Below, piece by piece: positions 32,001 through 41,830 of a DNA stretch of 64,000 bases (position 1 is the stretch's first letter; each line of letters starts with the position of its first letter). A program made the translations under genes and the position numbers. This DNA comes from Symsagittifera roscoffensis (taxonomy: Eukaryota > Xenacoelomorpha > Acoela > Convolutidae). The notes beneath the pieces were generated by a model. The model was given only the letters and a program-made list of their open reading frames with translations. It did no database searches and was not told the origin of the DNA. The stretch covers positions 50,958,233 through 51,022,232 of the forward strand of contig NC_087067.1 of assembly GCF_963678635.1 (NCBI RefSeq), read 5' to 3'.

Positions 32001-32508
32001 CGAGCACAGTTTCCACGAATTAGAAGAAACTTGCACTCTTGCTGAAAAAGTGATGTTGCCAAATTGGTGACTGGATCCGCTCGCAGCCCTCAGACGCGCT
32101 GCGCTTAGCCTTATCACCCAACGAGTTGATAGTTCTCACCAATGGCGTCTCGGTCTGGAAATTTTCCCCTCCAATTCATCGTACCCCCTTTGCCCAAACG
32201 AGGCACTCGCCTAGCAAGCCTTGGCATGCAAACAGGGCCCAGATGTTTGCAGACGGCACAATGGACTGCGCAACTCTATTCGCGATTACTGTCGAATAGC
32301 ACAACTGAATCCCATTCTAGAGGCGGGATCAGGGCTTAGCGACCGAACGCGCCCAGCAGACGTGCTCGTGGCAATGTGGAATCTGGGAAAGGACGCAGCC
32401 CTGGACACCAACATTGACGAAGCGGTCACAATTTGGGGTTCAGCAGCAGCGGCCGCGGGATCAAGAAAGCACTGGAATAACGACATGAAGTGCCAGGAAC
32501 GTAGCTGA
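29003..32508 (+). pseudogene. Broken RT gene with C-terminal PADVLV-type domain, copy in unit 1
   Basis: The + strand carries, in order, an N-terminal stretch with Leu-Lys-His-Ile-Pro-Lys-Arg and Lys-Cys-Val-Leu-Pro (29,003-29,254). RT motif A follows (Lys-Val-Asp-Ile-Tyr-Asn-Ala-Phe-Asn-Thr, about 29,880). A GVQQGDPLGPL segment in another frame lies at about 30,024-30,058, and motif C is Tyr-Leu-Asp-Asp-Gly (about 30,125). After a duplicated core comes a C-terminal domain with Arg-Pro-Ala-Asp-Val-Leu-Val and Ala-Leu-Asp (32,221-32,508). Frameshifts and stops interrupt it throughout. The domain order matches a family of RT proteins seen in many invertebrates. I cannot name the clade, and the nuclease-like nature of the C-terminal domain is inference. 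Confidence 0.65.
29416..32047. repeat. Inner tandem duplication of the RT core (1,315 + 1,317 bp)
   Basis: Bases 29,416-30,730 are repeated at 30,731-32,047, both starting AAGTCCAAACATCC and ending CTTGCTGAAA. The two inner copies differ more from each other (several substitutions and a 2-base indel near 31,207) than the two outer units do, so the inner duplication is older. Unit 2 carries the same pair at 34,787-36,101 and 36,102-37,418. Confidence 0.9.
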
Positions 32509-32604
32509 AAGTGTATTACTATGGTGGTCACATGCTACGGTGAGTAGGGTAACAAGGCCATGGCATTTCTAGACCGCCTGGCATCTCACTTGGCCATGTA
32601 AAAT

Positions 32605-35600
32605 ACCCATACTGAATCACTTTTTTTATTTTTCAAACAAGTTTAAATCTTCTTTTAGTTTCGGAGCTAATTTTATCGGTCTAAACAACAAAACACCATC
32701 ACCTTATATTTTTATTGAAGGTTGTCTATCAAATCTAAACATCACGTGTGTTTTTGGTTCTGAATCCCATAACTTCAAATCATCTTTTTTTGTTAGCCCT
32801 GTTTCCGAAAATCCTAAAACCGTATTTGCACCCAAATCCTGAACAGTTTTTTTAAACCTGCATGCGTTTTCTAATTACACTTTGAAAATTCAAATGCACA
32901 AATATCAGATTTTTTGCTTTCGTGGAACAAATTTTGTGGACAGCTTCTATTGAGCTGAAGTATCCCAGAAATTTTTTCGTTTTCTCCAATTTTTCTATTT
33001 GAGATATAGCGGTTAAAAGCGCCGCACAAAACAACCAGAATTTAATATTTAGCATCACAAATTGGTTTCAAATATTCAAAAGACTCATCGCCCAAATCCT
33101 TCAAAATCTAATTAAGTTTCAAAACTGCTTGTTAAGTTTCTGTACATTTGCATTAAATTTCTATCTAAAAGCCCCTAGAGGAGTTACTGTACAGATTGCG
33201 ATTGTTTGGGGGTTAAACTTATGATTTAAAAAACTAAAAAATAAATTATTCTCTCTTAACTCTTCACAGATTCTTTTGCATCGAATTCATTTGAAACACA
33301 GTCATTTATTCCAATCAAAGTAGTTACGTGTTTAAAATGGCGAGATTTACTGTTTTTCACCCCTTCCACTTGTCCAAAAATGTTGTGGCCCTCAAATCTT
33401 CTCGCTAATACATTTTCTGATATTTGTTCTCCATTTATTCTGTTCACTATTGAGTCCCCCAGCAATAATCTGCAGTATTCGCCATCTCTTGGTAAAATAT
33501 GTGTTTTCTTTGTTCGACTTTTTCGTGATCGTGGTTATTTATTTCTTGGTTGAGTTCATTGGTTTCGTCTGGTGGGTCAAATTGATTTTTTCTGTTATTT
33601 GTCACGTTTTCTTTGTTCCATTCTTTTTTATTTTCGACTTTGTTCTCTGATTTTTCGAATTACCCGTATTTTTAAATTTTTCCAGATCGAAAATATTTTT
33701 ACCTTTTTCTCTTCCTTGGTTGACGTCGAAAGTTTTTGGATAATTTTTTTGAAATAAATAATGTCTTCCATGGCGTTTTTTAAATCTCATATTTTAGCTC
33801 GTCCTTAAAATTTCCGTAAGTTTCGAGGTCAGTCATGTTGGCGATCAAAAGAAGAAATTTAAAATAAAGCATTGAAATAACCGACTGTTCACTAGAAAAT
33901 TAAATTGGTTGTGAATATCTCAAGCATGTTATTGAACCGGCATTTGACCGGCATTTAAAAGTTTCAAAATTTTTTTCTTGTGTAGAGAACAACCGGTGTG
34001 ATTTTTTTTCGTCTAATTTTATGAGAGTAAAGCGAGCGAGCAGGCTTGTAGTAGGCTTATAAGAGTTGGTTTAAAATTTTTATAGCTAACAGTTACAGCA
34101 TGGACAGATCTGCCGAATAATGCAGTGGCATCAACTGCCCGATATTATCATGCAAAACTGTCATCGCTCCAACATGCGAATTGGCACACATGGAAAAGCA
34201 CAGCAGAGGCATATTACCTGGCGAAGTACCGGAAGCCTGGTTGACGTCACAGCGCAGGTTTATATGTATCGTGTGTAGACCGCGAATCACATCGTGGGAG
34301 CTGCAGTGCCACGAACAGTCTCGAAACAGGGCGAGCCACCATCACAACAGAAAAGTCATCTTCAGATGAAGTCTTGACCTTAAAGCGGGCGACATTGAAG
34401 CACATCCCGAAACGAGCTCTTCAGAATTTCAGAAAGTGCTCAGGTCATATCTGTGAAAGTCGAAGACGCATGGACAAAACTGATGATGCTTCCAAGTGCG
34501 TGCTACCGTCAAACAAAAGAGCGGGGAAAAGCAAAATCTACCATCCATCGAAAAGTTTTGTGAAATGTGGAAAAAAAGGAGACCAACTTGCATTATGGGC
34601 AGGCGCTAAAGAAACAGCGGAGTAGGCCAAACTCTTAAAACCAAAGCAAACCAATGACCAGCAGCAGCGAGATGCTCAGCTAGACGCCACTCTCGCCATG
34701 CGGCAGGAGGTCAATACGGCAGAGCTGGTCGAATTCTGACATTCTCAGGAATTGCCACCAACACAGAACACACCTGAAATTTGTTCAAGTCCAAACATCC
34801 TCAAGCGCCAAATCCTGAAATCGACAAAGGTACTGAAGCGGTTCAATTGGAGTCGGGGTTTGACTGAAGCAATCAATAGCTTTCCTAAAGATACGGCGTG
34901 TGCCCATCGAGACTGAGGGCCCAACATCTTATTTAAGCTCAAGAAGCTCTAGTCCCGGTCAGTAATGCTACTCAGTTATGATATGTCGTGAACATCCTCA
35001 TTCGAGGGGCAGCTCCAAGACAAGTATCTCCGTTCATCGCCGGAGCGTCTATGACGGCACTGAAGAAACCGAACGACGACATCCGCCCCATCGCATCGGG
35101 TGAAATTCTCAGACGGTTAACGAGCAAATGCGCATGCACCAAAATGAAAATCAAAGCTAGCAGCTTTTTCGAGGAGGAGCAGAGATTACACACCGGCTGC
35201 GAAAAGCGATGGAAGAGCACTGGCTGGACGAAGGCTTCGTTGTTTTCAAAGTTGACATATACAACGCTTTCAACACCATAGACAGGCAACTGGTCATGAG
35301 CGAATGCAAACGTCACTTCCCGCAAATTTCTGATATGGCGAGCATCCAAAGCTCTGGCACATGCTGGGCAGCCTCTTTTCAGAGCTCGGGGTCCAACAGG
35401 GTGACCCACTTGGGCCCCTCATATTCGCTCTTGCACTACACTCAGTGGTCAACGACTGAGACGCAGCATGCGATCTGCTCCTACCTTGTTTCGTATCTCG
35501 ACGATGGCGTTTTCTCTGTCAAAAGATCAGAAATAGAGGAAGTCTCAGAGATCCTAGAAATAATCGAGAAAAAGTACCATGAGCTGTTAGGGGCACCGAT

Positions 35601-37973
35601 AGACCGCCTGCAGTTCTGCCAGAATGCCATCGCGGAGAAGGCGAAGGAAGCCTACGAACTGTTGTCGAAGTTGCTTGAGTTAGGAAACCCGCCTCCACCA
35701 CATTGCTCGTATTTGCGCTTCATTTTGCAGTTTTAGCCAGCTCGCAAGATCTGTCCCTCCAAACGTCTCTTCATGTCAGGAAGTGCTTTGAAGAGAGCGT
35801 GGTCGTAACACAACAGATCGAGCATGGACACTACCACAACTACCGATACGATTCGGGGGATTCGTCCTGCGGTCGTTGGAACACCACTGCAGCCCTGCAT
35901 TCATAGCCTGACGCGCATTCTCAATGGGTGCCGCATCGGACGTTCAGAAAATGGAAGGCGCACTTGAATTTTTCAATAGCAGAATAGGGGACCATGAACA
36001 CCTCAGTTCAACTTCTGAACTCGTTCGCTAGAAATCATTATCCGACTTGATTTACGAGCACAGTTTCCACGAATTAGAAGAAACTTGCACTCTTGCTGAA
36101 AAAGTCCAAACATCCTCAAGCGCCAAATCCTGAAATCGACAAAGGTACTGAAGCGGTTCAATTGGAGTCGGGTTTTAACTGAAGCAATCAAGAGCTTTCC
36201 TAAAGATACGGCGTGTGCCCATCGGGACTGAGGGCCCAACATCTTATTTAAGCTCACGAAGCGCCAGTCCCGGTCAGTAATGCTACTCAGTTATGATATG
36301 TCGTGAACATCCTCATTCGAGGGGCAGCTCCAAGACAAGTATCTCCGTTCATCGCCGGAGCGTCTATGACGGCACTGAAGAAACCGAACGACGACATCCG
36401 CCCCATCGCATCGGGTGAAATTCTCAGACGGTTAACGAGCAAATGCGCATGCACCAAAATGAAAATCAAAGCTAGCAGCTTTTTCGAGGAGGAGCAGAGA
36501 TTACACACCGGCTGCGAAAAGCGATGGAAGAGCACTGGCTGGACGAAGGCTTCGTTGTTTTCAAAGTTGACATATACAAAACGCTTTCAACACCATAGAC
36601 AGGCAACTGGTCATGAGCGAATGCAAACGTCACTTCCCGCAAATTTCTGATATGGCGAGCATCCAAAGCTCTGGCACATGCTGGGCATTCTCTTTTCAGA
36701 GCTCGGGGTCCAACAGGGTGACCCACTTGGGCCCCTCATATTCGCTCTTGCACTACACTCAGTGGTCAACGGCTGAGACGCAGCATGCGATCTGCTCCTA
36801 CCTTGTTTCGTATCTCGACGATGGCGTTTTCTCTGGCAAAAGATCAGAAATAGAGGAAGCCTTAGAGATCCCAGAAATAATCGAGAAAAAGTACCATGAG
36901 CTGTTAGGGGCACCGATAGACAGCCTGCAGTTCTGCCAGAATGCCATCGCGGAGAAGGCGAAGGAAGCCAACGAACTGTTGTCGAAGTTGCGTGAGTTAG
37001 GAAACCCGCCTCCACCACATTGCTCGTACTTGCGCTTCATTCTGCAGTTTTAGCCAGCTCGCAAGATCTGTCCCTCCAAACGTCTCTTCATGTCAGGAAG
37101 TGCTTTGAAGAGAGCGTGGTCGTAACACAACAGATCGAGCATGGACACTACCACAACTACCGATACGATTAGGGGGATTCGTCCTGCGTTCGTTGGAACA
37201 CCACTGCAGCCCGGCATTCATAGCCTCACGCACATTCTCAATAGGTGCCGCATCGGACGTTCAGAAAATGGAAGGCGCACTTGAGTTTTTCGATAGCAGA
37301 ATAGGGGACCATGACTCCCTCAGTTCAACTTCTGAGCTCGTTCACTAGAAACCATTATCCGACTTGATTTACGAGCACAGTTTCCACGAATTAGAAGAAA
37401 CTTGCACTCTTGCTGAAAAAGTGATGTTGCCAAATTGGTGACTGGATCCGCTCGCAGCCCTCAGACGCGCTGCGCTTAGCCTTATCACCCAACGAGTTGA
37501 TAGTTCTCACCAATGGCGTCTCGGTCTGGAAATTTTCCCCTCCAATTCATCGTACCCCCTTTGCCCAAACGAGGCACTCGCCTAGCAAGCCTTGGCATGC
37601 AAACAGGGCCCAGATGTTTGCAGACGGCACAATGGACTGCGCAACTCTATTCGCGATTACTGTCGAATAGCACAACTGAATCCCATTCTAGAGGCGGGAT
37701 CAGGGCTTAGCGACCGAACGCGCCCAGCAGACGTGCTCGTGGCAATGTGGAATCTGGGAAAGGACGCAGCCCTGGACACCAACATTGACGAAGCGGTCAC
37801 AATTTGGGGTTCAGCAGCAGCGGCCGCGGGATCAAGAAAGCACTGGAATAACGACATGAAGTGCCAGGAACGTAGCTGAAAGTGTATTACTATGGTGGTC
37901 ACATGCTACGGTGAGTAGGGTAACAAGGCCATGGCATTTCTAGACCGCCTGGCATCTCACTTGGCCATGTAAA
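32605..37973. repeat. Large tandem duplication, unit 2
   Basis: This is the second copy of 27,234-32,602, offset by 5,371 bp. The junction between units (TAAAATACCCATACTG at about 32,599-32,614) shows that a partial LINE end was joined directly to the end of the RT pseudogene. It contains a second copy of the LINE-A ORF1 segment (33,256-33,791, minus strand). Confidence 0.92.
34374..37879 (+). pseudogene. Broken RT gene, copy in unit 2
   Basis: This is a near-identical second copy of 29,003-32,508, with the same frameshifts, the same duplicated core and the same C-terminal PADVLV region (37,592-37,879). Shared lesions show that the gene was already broken before the 5.4-kb duplication. Confidence 0.65.
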
Positions 37974-38500
37974 CAGCCACCAGCACGTCGGAGATAAAGA
38001 ACGCCATCTACACTTGACTCAGCTGCCTAATAATTCAGTCGAACGAGCAGGCAATGCTGTCGAGAGGCCGCGGGATAAATAACGGCAGGACGATTGGAAT
38101 TATCGATTTGCGGCCCATCAGCTTAACCCCATAGACATTACCAATACATCTTCAACATTAAGCTCGCTATCAAGCATTTCGCCAATAAACGGACACATCC
38201 ATGGTGCAAGACAATGTAACGCGGACACTGCTGGTTGGAGGAACGGCGAATTTTGTTTGTCACAAACTGGGTCTAAAAGTGAAATACTCAGAGCAGAAAG
38301 CTAAATTAGTGGCCAAAATAAATGGCTAAAATTTTGCAACCTTAAACTGATTCATTGATTTTTAATAATTTAAATAATTTATATGTGGTAAACATTTATA
38401 TTATGTGGTAAAAAAAATTATTTAAACCCAAATGAAGTTAGCTGCCGAGATTTTTCTTTCAATCACAAGTTACGATGCAATGCTATTATTTTATCTTTAG

Positions 38501-38717
38501 AAACAACAAGAGCTACAAAATATGGAAGCAGAAGTGGATCAACAACGGAGCAAAGTTCCCTCCATCAGTGTCTCATTATTTGGCTGAATGTGAGCTCCCT
38601 TTCTGGATAGAGTGCACCGGTTGCAAAAAATGGAGATGTGTCCCGAAAGACCTAAAAGTTACAGAATCTTTCATTAGGTCTTTCAAGTGCTCAAATGTTC
38701 AAGGAAATAAAAATAGA
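38501..38717 (+). CDS. KDM1B: Demethylase coding exon 2 (CW-type zinc finger)
   Basis: Acceptor TTATCTTTAG, donor GTGAGA. The phase-2 join from exon 1 gives Gly-Asn-Asn-Lys-Ser-Tyr. The sequence carries Trp-Lys-Gln-Lys-Trp, then Phe-Trp-Ile-Glu-Cys-Thr-Gly-Cys-Lys-Lys-Trp-Arg, the core of the CW zinc finger (Trp plus Cys-X2-Cys and the second Trp), and a third Cys near the end. CW fingers of this family are tied to chromatin binding and to stability of LSD2. The exon ends in phase 0. Confidence 0.88.
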
Positions 38718-38791
38718 GTGAGATGAAAGCCTGATGCTATTTTAAACTTCTCTCTTTCTTTTCGAATTGACTTGACAATGATATATTTTAG

Positions 38792-38842
38792 GTCCTTTCA
38801 AACCTTAAGAAGTGTTCACCCTGCTCTGTGCCACAGTGCAAA
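38792..38842 (+). CDS. KDM1B: Demethylase coding exon 3 (17-codon microexon)
   Basis: A short exon lies between TATTTTAG and GTATGT, phase 0 at both ends. It encodes 17 residues with Cys-X2-Cys and a third Cys (LKKCSPCSVPQCK). It supplies the last zinc ligands of the CW finger or the following linker. The in-phase joints on both sides and the Cys pattern support it despite its size. Confidence 0.78.
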
Positions 38843-38911
38843 GTATGTTGTTCAGTTTACCATAATTGCTCATTAATTTTGTAAATTTGACAGTTTTATT
38901 GTTTGTTGCAG

Positions 38912-39086
38912 TGCGTGGCGAAGGCGTTAGAGTTCTCATGGTTGAACCAACTGTCGATTCCGTGTCTTCTTCGTGACTCACCTGCTGCTCCATTTTTGGG
39001 AGCTTACTTCCCAGAATCGGTCGGAATTTCTCCGAGCTCCACAAATTACCGACCAATTAAGTATCACAAATCGCCTTCCAAATTAA
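38912..39086 (+). CDS. KDM1B: Demethylase coding exon 4 (CW-SWIRM linker)
   Basis: Acceptor TTTGTTGCAG, donor GTGAGT, 58 codons plus one base. It contains Leu-Leu-Arg-Asp-Ser-Pro-Ala-Ala-Pro-Phe-Leu and Tyr-Phe-Pro-Glu-Ser-Val-Gly-Ile-Ser-Pro-Ser, which follow the conserved linker of animal LSD2 proteins closely. The exon ends in phase 1. Confidence 0.88.
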
Positions 39087-39168
39087 GTGAGTCGCTTTAA
39101 TAATCGGGTCCAATTTATGAATTTTTCATGCTTTGAATTTGAAATTTATGAAATCTTTTCTTTTTCAG

Positions 39169-39228
39169 AGAAGAAACGCCACGATGCTAATCGGCCGCTG
39201 TATACAAACGGGGACGTTGTTCTGTCAG
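39169..39228 (+). CDS. KDM1B: Demethylase coding exon 5
   Basis: A 60-base exon between TTTTTCAG and GTAACA, entering in phase 1 and leaving in phase 1. It encodes a polar stretch (KKKRHDANRPLYTNGDVVLS) in the variable linker before SWIRM. Support is the correct phase and position rather than conservation. Confidence 0.75.
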
Positions 39229-39631
39229 GTAACAAAAATCATGTTTAATACAAGCTGCTAGCGAAGTGTTCCTTTTCGAAGTATGAAGCGTTGTCGCAGA
39301 GCTCGAGGGGCTCCAAATCCAGTATTTTCATATATAATCCCGAAAAGCCGTATTGGAACTGCGATTAGGAGCTGTTTTGTGACAGGTATAATCAAATAAA
39401 AAGGCCCTTATTTAGTACATTTTACCGCCGTTGTCGACTCTAGGGAATTAATTTCGAAGAAGGTAGATTGCGGGTGGCTGAAACCAAGACCTCAAATTAT
39501 AAGCTTTCAAAACTGATGATTGTCGGTCGGTTTAAATCTATTGCGGAAAGTGTTTTTTTTAAATCGAAGATCTGACAAGTATTACCACAACACGAGTGGC
39601 GTGATCGCTTAAAAAGCATTTAATTTTACAG

Positions 39632-39764
39632 TTCCTGGACTGAATTCATTTCTCCACCCTTTCTATCAACCATATGAAGCTGGGAAGGCACTTAGTGTTC
39701 GACCAGATATTATGGAAGCAGACGAAATTTTGGAATTCCCCGAATTCGCTGAAGTTAAAAATGG
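39632..39764 (+). CDS. KDM1B: Demethylase coding exon 6 (SWIRM start)
   Basis: Acceptor TTTTACAG, donor GTTAGT. It encodes Val-Pro-Gly-Leu-Asn-Ser-Phe-Leu-His-Pro-Phe-Tyr-Gln-Pro, then Gly-Lys-Ala-Leu-Ser-Val-Arg-Pro-Asp-Ile-Met-Glu, a hallmark of LSD2 entering the SWIRM domain. The exon ends in phase 2. Confidence 0.92.
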
Positions 39765-39830
39765 GTTAGTATTGATTTTCATTGAAAGGTAATCTTTATA
39801 TCCGAGCTGTTCAATGTTGTTTTGATTTAG

Positions 39831-39894
39831 TAAGCAGTCTATGTACTTGGGGCTAAGGAATCTCGTGATTGCCATCTGGAATCTAAACCCAATG
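39831..39894 (+). CDS. KDM1B: Demethylase coding exon 7 (SWIRM)
   Basis: A 64-base exon between TTTGATTTAG and GTAGGC. It encodes Met-Tyr-Leu-Gly-Leu-Arg-Asn-Leu-Val-Ile-Ala-Ile-Trp, a conserved SWIRM helix. Phase 2 in, phase 0 out. Confidence 0.9.
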
Positions 39895-39967
39895 GTAGGC
39901 TGAGTTTTGATTGGTGTTTTTAATTCTGAGAAGTTCGAATTAAATTATTGGACTGCAATGGTTTCAG

Positions 39968-40147
39968 GAGTTCGTAACGCCAGAGCTCTGTGGTCCGAAA
40001 CTGTTTGTACGTGGTCTACTCAGGGTTCGATGTCTTCAAGAACTGGAGCGGATAATAGACTTCCTCACTCGCAAAGGCACAATCAATAATGGAGTGTTGC
40101 GCAGACAGATATGCGAGAGACCTCTCCTGCCACCCTATGCCACAAAA
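39968..40147 (+). CDS. KDM1B: Demethylase coding exon 8 (SWIRM end)
   Basis: Sixty codons in phase 0 between ATGGTTTCAG and GTAAGT. It carries Val-Arg-Gly-Leu-Leu-Arg-Val-Arg-Cys and a helix leading to Arg-Lys-Gly-Thr-Ile-Asn-Asn-Gly-Val-Leu, the DNA/histone-tail-contacting part of SWIRM. The donor is at 40,148, and the LTR of element 2 begins only 16 bases further on. Confidence 0.92.
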
Positions 40148-40159
40148 GTAAGTTTCTAC

Positions 40160-40163
40160 ACTG
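40160..40163 (+). repeat. Target site duplication of element 2, left copy (ACTG)
   Basis: ACTG stands directly before the LTR start TGGAACC and again directly after the second LTR at 56,961-56,964. Four to six bases are usual for Ty3-like integrases. Confidence 0.85.
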
Positions 40164-40573
40164 TGGAACCTGATCTAAACTACATTTTATGATTGGATAA
40201 TTTAGATATTTTACCAATGTAAAGTATTTAATATTAACCAATCATGATCCATCTAACTAACAACCCACTTATTTGTAAGTGCTGAAGTTACTTGTAATTT
40301 CAGCACCAGAGAGATTTGAATTTAACTTAGAAATTAGTTGGACTCTCCCGAGCACTTCAGCAGCCGCAATAAACCAGTATACCCTAGATCTATTGAGCCT
40401 AGCAGAGACTAGTTAAACAACCTGAGACTAGATAGTATAAGAGTAAGATTAGGATCGGTATTAGACTAAGAAGTTGCACGAATCTATCCGGCCGAAAATA
40501 AGATAGCGTGACGAGCAGACGGTGTACCCTATCCGAAATTACTCTATGAGTTAACCAAGACGGTCCTAACTCA
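40164..40573 (+). repeat. 5' LTR of element 2
   Basis: It begins TGGAACCTGATC, ends GGTCCTAACTCA and is 410 bp long, the same length as the 3' LTR at 56,551-56,960. I found no difference between the two by eye. Identity implies a very recent insertion or later gene conversion. No clear TATA box was found. Confidence 0.96.
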
Positions 40574-40575
40574 TC

Positions 40576-40598
40576 TGGTGCGACCATAAGTCTCGAAC
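40576..40598 (+). promoter_or_regulatory. Primer binding site of element 2
   Basis: TGGTGCGACCATAAGTCTCGAAC lies two bases after the LTR. It can be read as the complement of a whole tRNA 3' half: CCA, discriminator base, a 7-base acceptor strand, a 5-base T-stem strand, then CTCGAAC, which pairs with a GTTCGAG T-loop. The primer tRNA would have GCGACCA at its 5' end. I cannot assign the amino acid. Confidence 0.8.
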
Positions 40599-40660
40599 AA
40601 GACCTTAATAGCTTAGAATTAACCAAAATAGATTAGAAATTAGACAAAAACATTTACAAA

Positions 40661-40894
40661 ATGTTATACGACAATAATTTAATCGAAATGTCTCTACGAC
40701 TCAATAGATCAGAGCCAATATTCCGAACGATAACAGAACTACCCGGAATTGGAAGAAGACCTCGAACCAGAGACGACATACGACAAAGTAGAAACTTACC
40801 ATATAGTTATATGATAGTTCGGCAAAAGCCAACACAAACTTTTGTATTTAGAATACTACTAGCAATGAATTTAGATTTTCATTTGCAAACATAA
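40661..40894 (+). CDS. Small ORF in the leader of element 2
   Basis: Seventy-seven codons starting MLYDNNLIEMSL, with an Arg-rich middle (GRRPRTRDD). It has no family that I know. It keeps a protein-like composition and starts about 60 bases after the PBS, but it could be a chance frame in a short A-rich leader. Confidence 0.3.
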   Translation: MLYDNNLIEMSLRLNRSEPIFRTITELPGIGRRPRTRDDIRQSRNLPYSYMIVRQKPTQTFVFRILLAMNLDFHLQT

Positions 40895-41228
40895 AATTTT
40901 GAAGTCAATGTTCAAAATCATTTCAGGCGCTAAACAAAATTATTAATATACAATAACGATTGATAAAAAGATCTAAGATCGTTTTCCTAAAACTCTGCAG
41001 TAATATACAAAACATGTTTGAAAAATATTTATTGAAAAAAAAATAAAAATAAAAATTAGTAGCATGACAATAAATGGTTAGTAATCATAAATCATCCTGT
41101 TGTTCCAGCTCCATCATCTAAAACATAACAGCAATCATAAACCCACTAATATCATCAAAACACTAAATCTTTCCTTTACACACATTTAAAAATTTATTAA
41201 AATTTAAATTCACTAAATTTTAAAACCA

Positions 41229-41313
41229 GATCATCAAGGCTTATCCTTGGATCTTAAATCATTTTCTACTTAATTAAATTTCAAATTTGATCATCAAGGC
41301 TTATCCTTGGATC
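41229..41313 (+). repeat. Twin 25-nt direct repeats, each a stem-loop
   Basis: The same 25 bases occur at 41,229-41,253 and 41,289-41,313 (GATCATCAAGG, CTTAT, CCTTGGATC). Each can fold: GATC pairs with GATC and CAAGG with CCTTG around a CTTAT loop, with a two-base bulge. Exact conservation of both inside otherwise AT-rich leader sequence suggests function, such as genome RNA packaging or dimerisation. Confidence 0.75.
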
Positions 41314-41830
41314 AAACAGAACAACTTTGTTCTCCCCCACCCACTTAATTAGTGTCTAACGACCTCAAACGTCGATTCACTACCCAACCCTTTCTAAAGA
41401 CCCAAGACTAATAGAAATTTTTAAACAAAACTAATCATTCAAATTAGGATAAACAGTGAAGAATTTCGGTTATTCATCCTTCACTTGACCCCCCCTCTTA
41501 CCAGACCCAGGATAAATCTTAGACTTAGTAAGTTTAAAATAGTATCTAACGAACTACTCGCGTTCTAATTATACCTGAACCTTGTGGATCGATTTACTAT
41601 TCTCCAACCCTTGAACACAATCACTACCCCTAAGTAAGATTAAGTAAGTTAACACCTTAACTTATACTAGCCACGAGAAAGTAAAAAATCATTCTTCGGA
41701 ATCGATATACTTTTCTCTCCAACCCTGAACAAATAGACCCAGGTTAAGCTAACCAAAAAATCGTAAGAACTAACAGTTTAGGAAAATAGAAATCATTTAA
41801 CAACCCTTTGCATCCGTCATTCTAAACCTT

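Larger units (their letters stand above)
27234..32604. repeat. Large tandem duplication, unit 1 (5,371 bp)
   Basis: Everything here recurs 5,371 bp downstream with only scattered single-base differences (for example near 28,296, 28,628 and 29,485-29,490, plus a few around 29,545-29,560). The unit starts near CCCATACTGAATCAC and ends near TTGGCCATGTAAA. It joins a piece of LINE-A (ORF1 and endonuclease end) to a different broken RT gene. The high identity points to a recent duplication. Confidence 0.92.
24078..38500 (+). other. Intron 1 of the demethylase gene
   Basis: This is a 14.4-kb intron, GTAAGT to TTATCTTTAG. About 24,100-24,770 is AT-rich with nothing recognised. From about 24.8 to 28.5 kb lies a minus-strand LINE. 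From 27,234 to 37,973 lies a nested tandem duplication with broken RT genes. About 37,974-38,500 is unique sequence with no gene seen. Confidence 0.75.
40599..41830 (+). other. 5' leader of element 2
   Basis: AT-rich, about 1.2 kb. It holds the 77-codon frame at 40,661-40,894, the twin stem-loops at 41,229-41,313 and two GTAAGT donor-like sequences (near 41,528 and 41,644) that could feed subgenomic RNAs. Nothing else was recognised. Confidence 0.6.
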
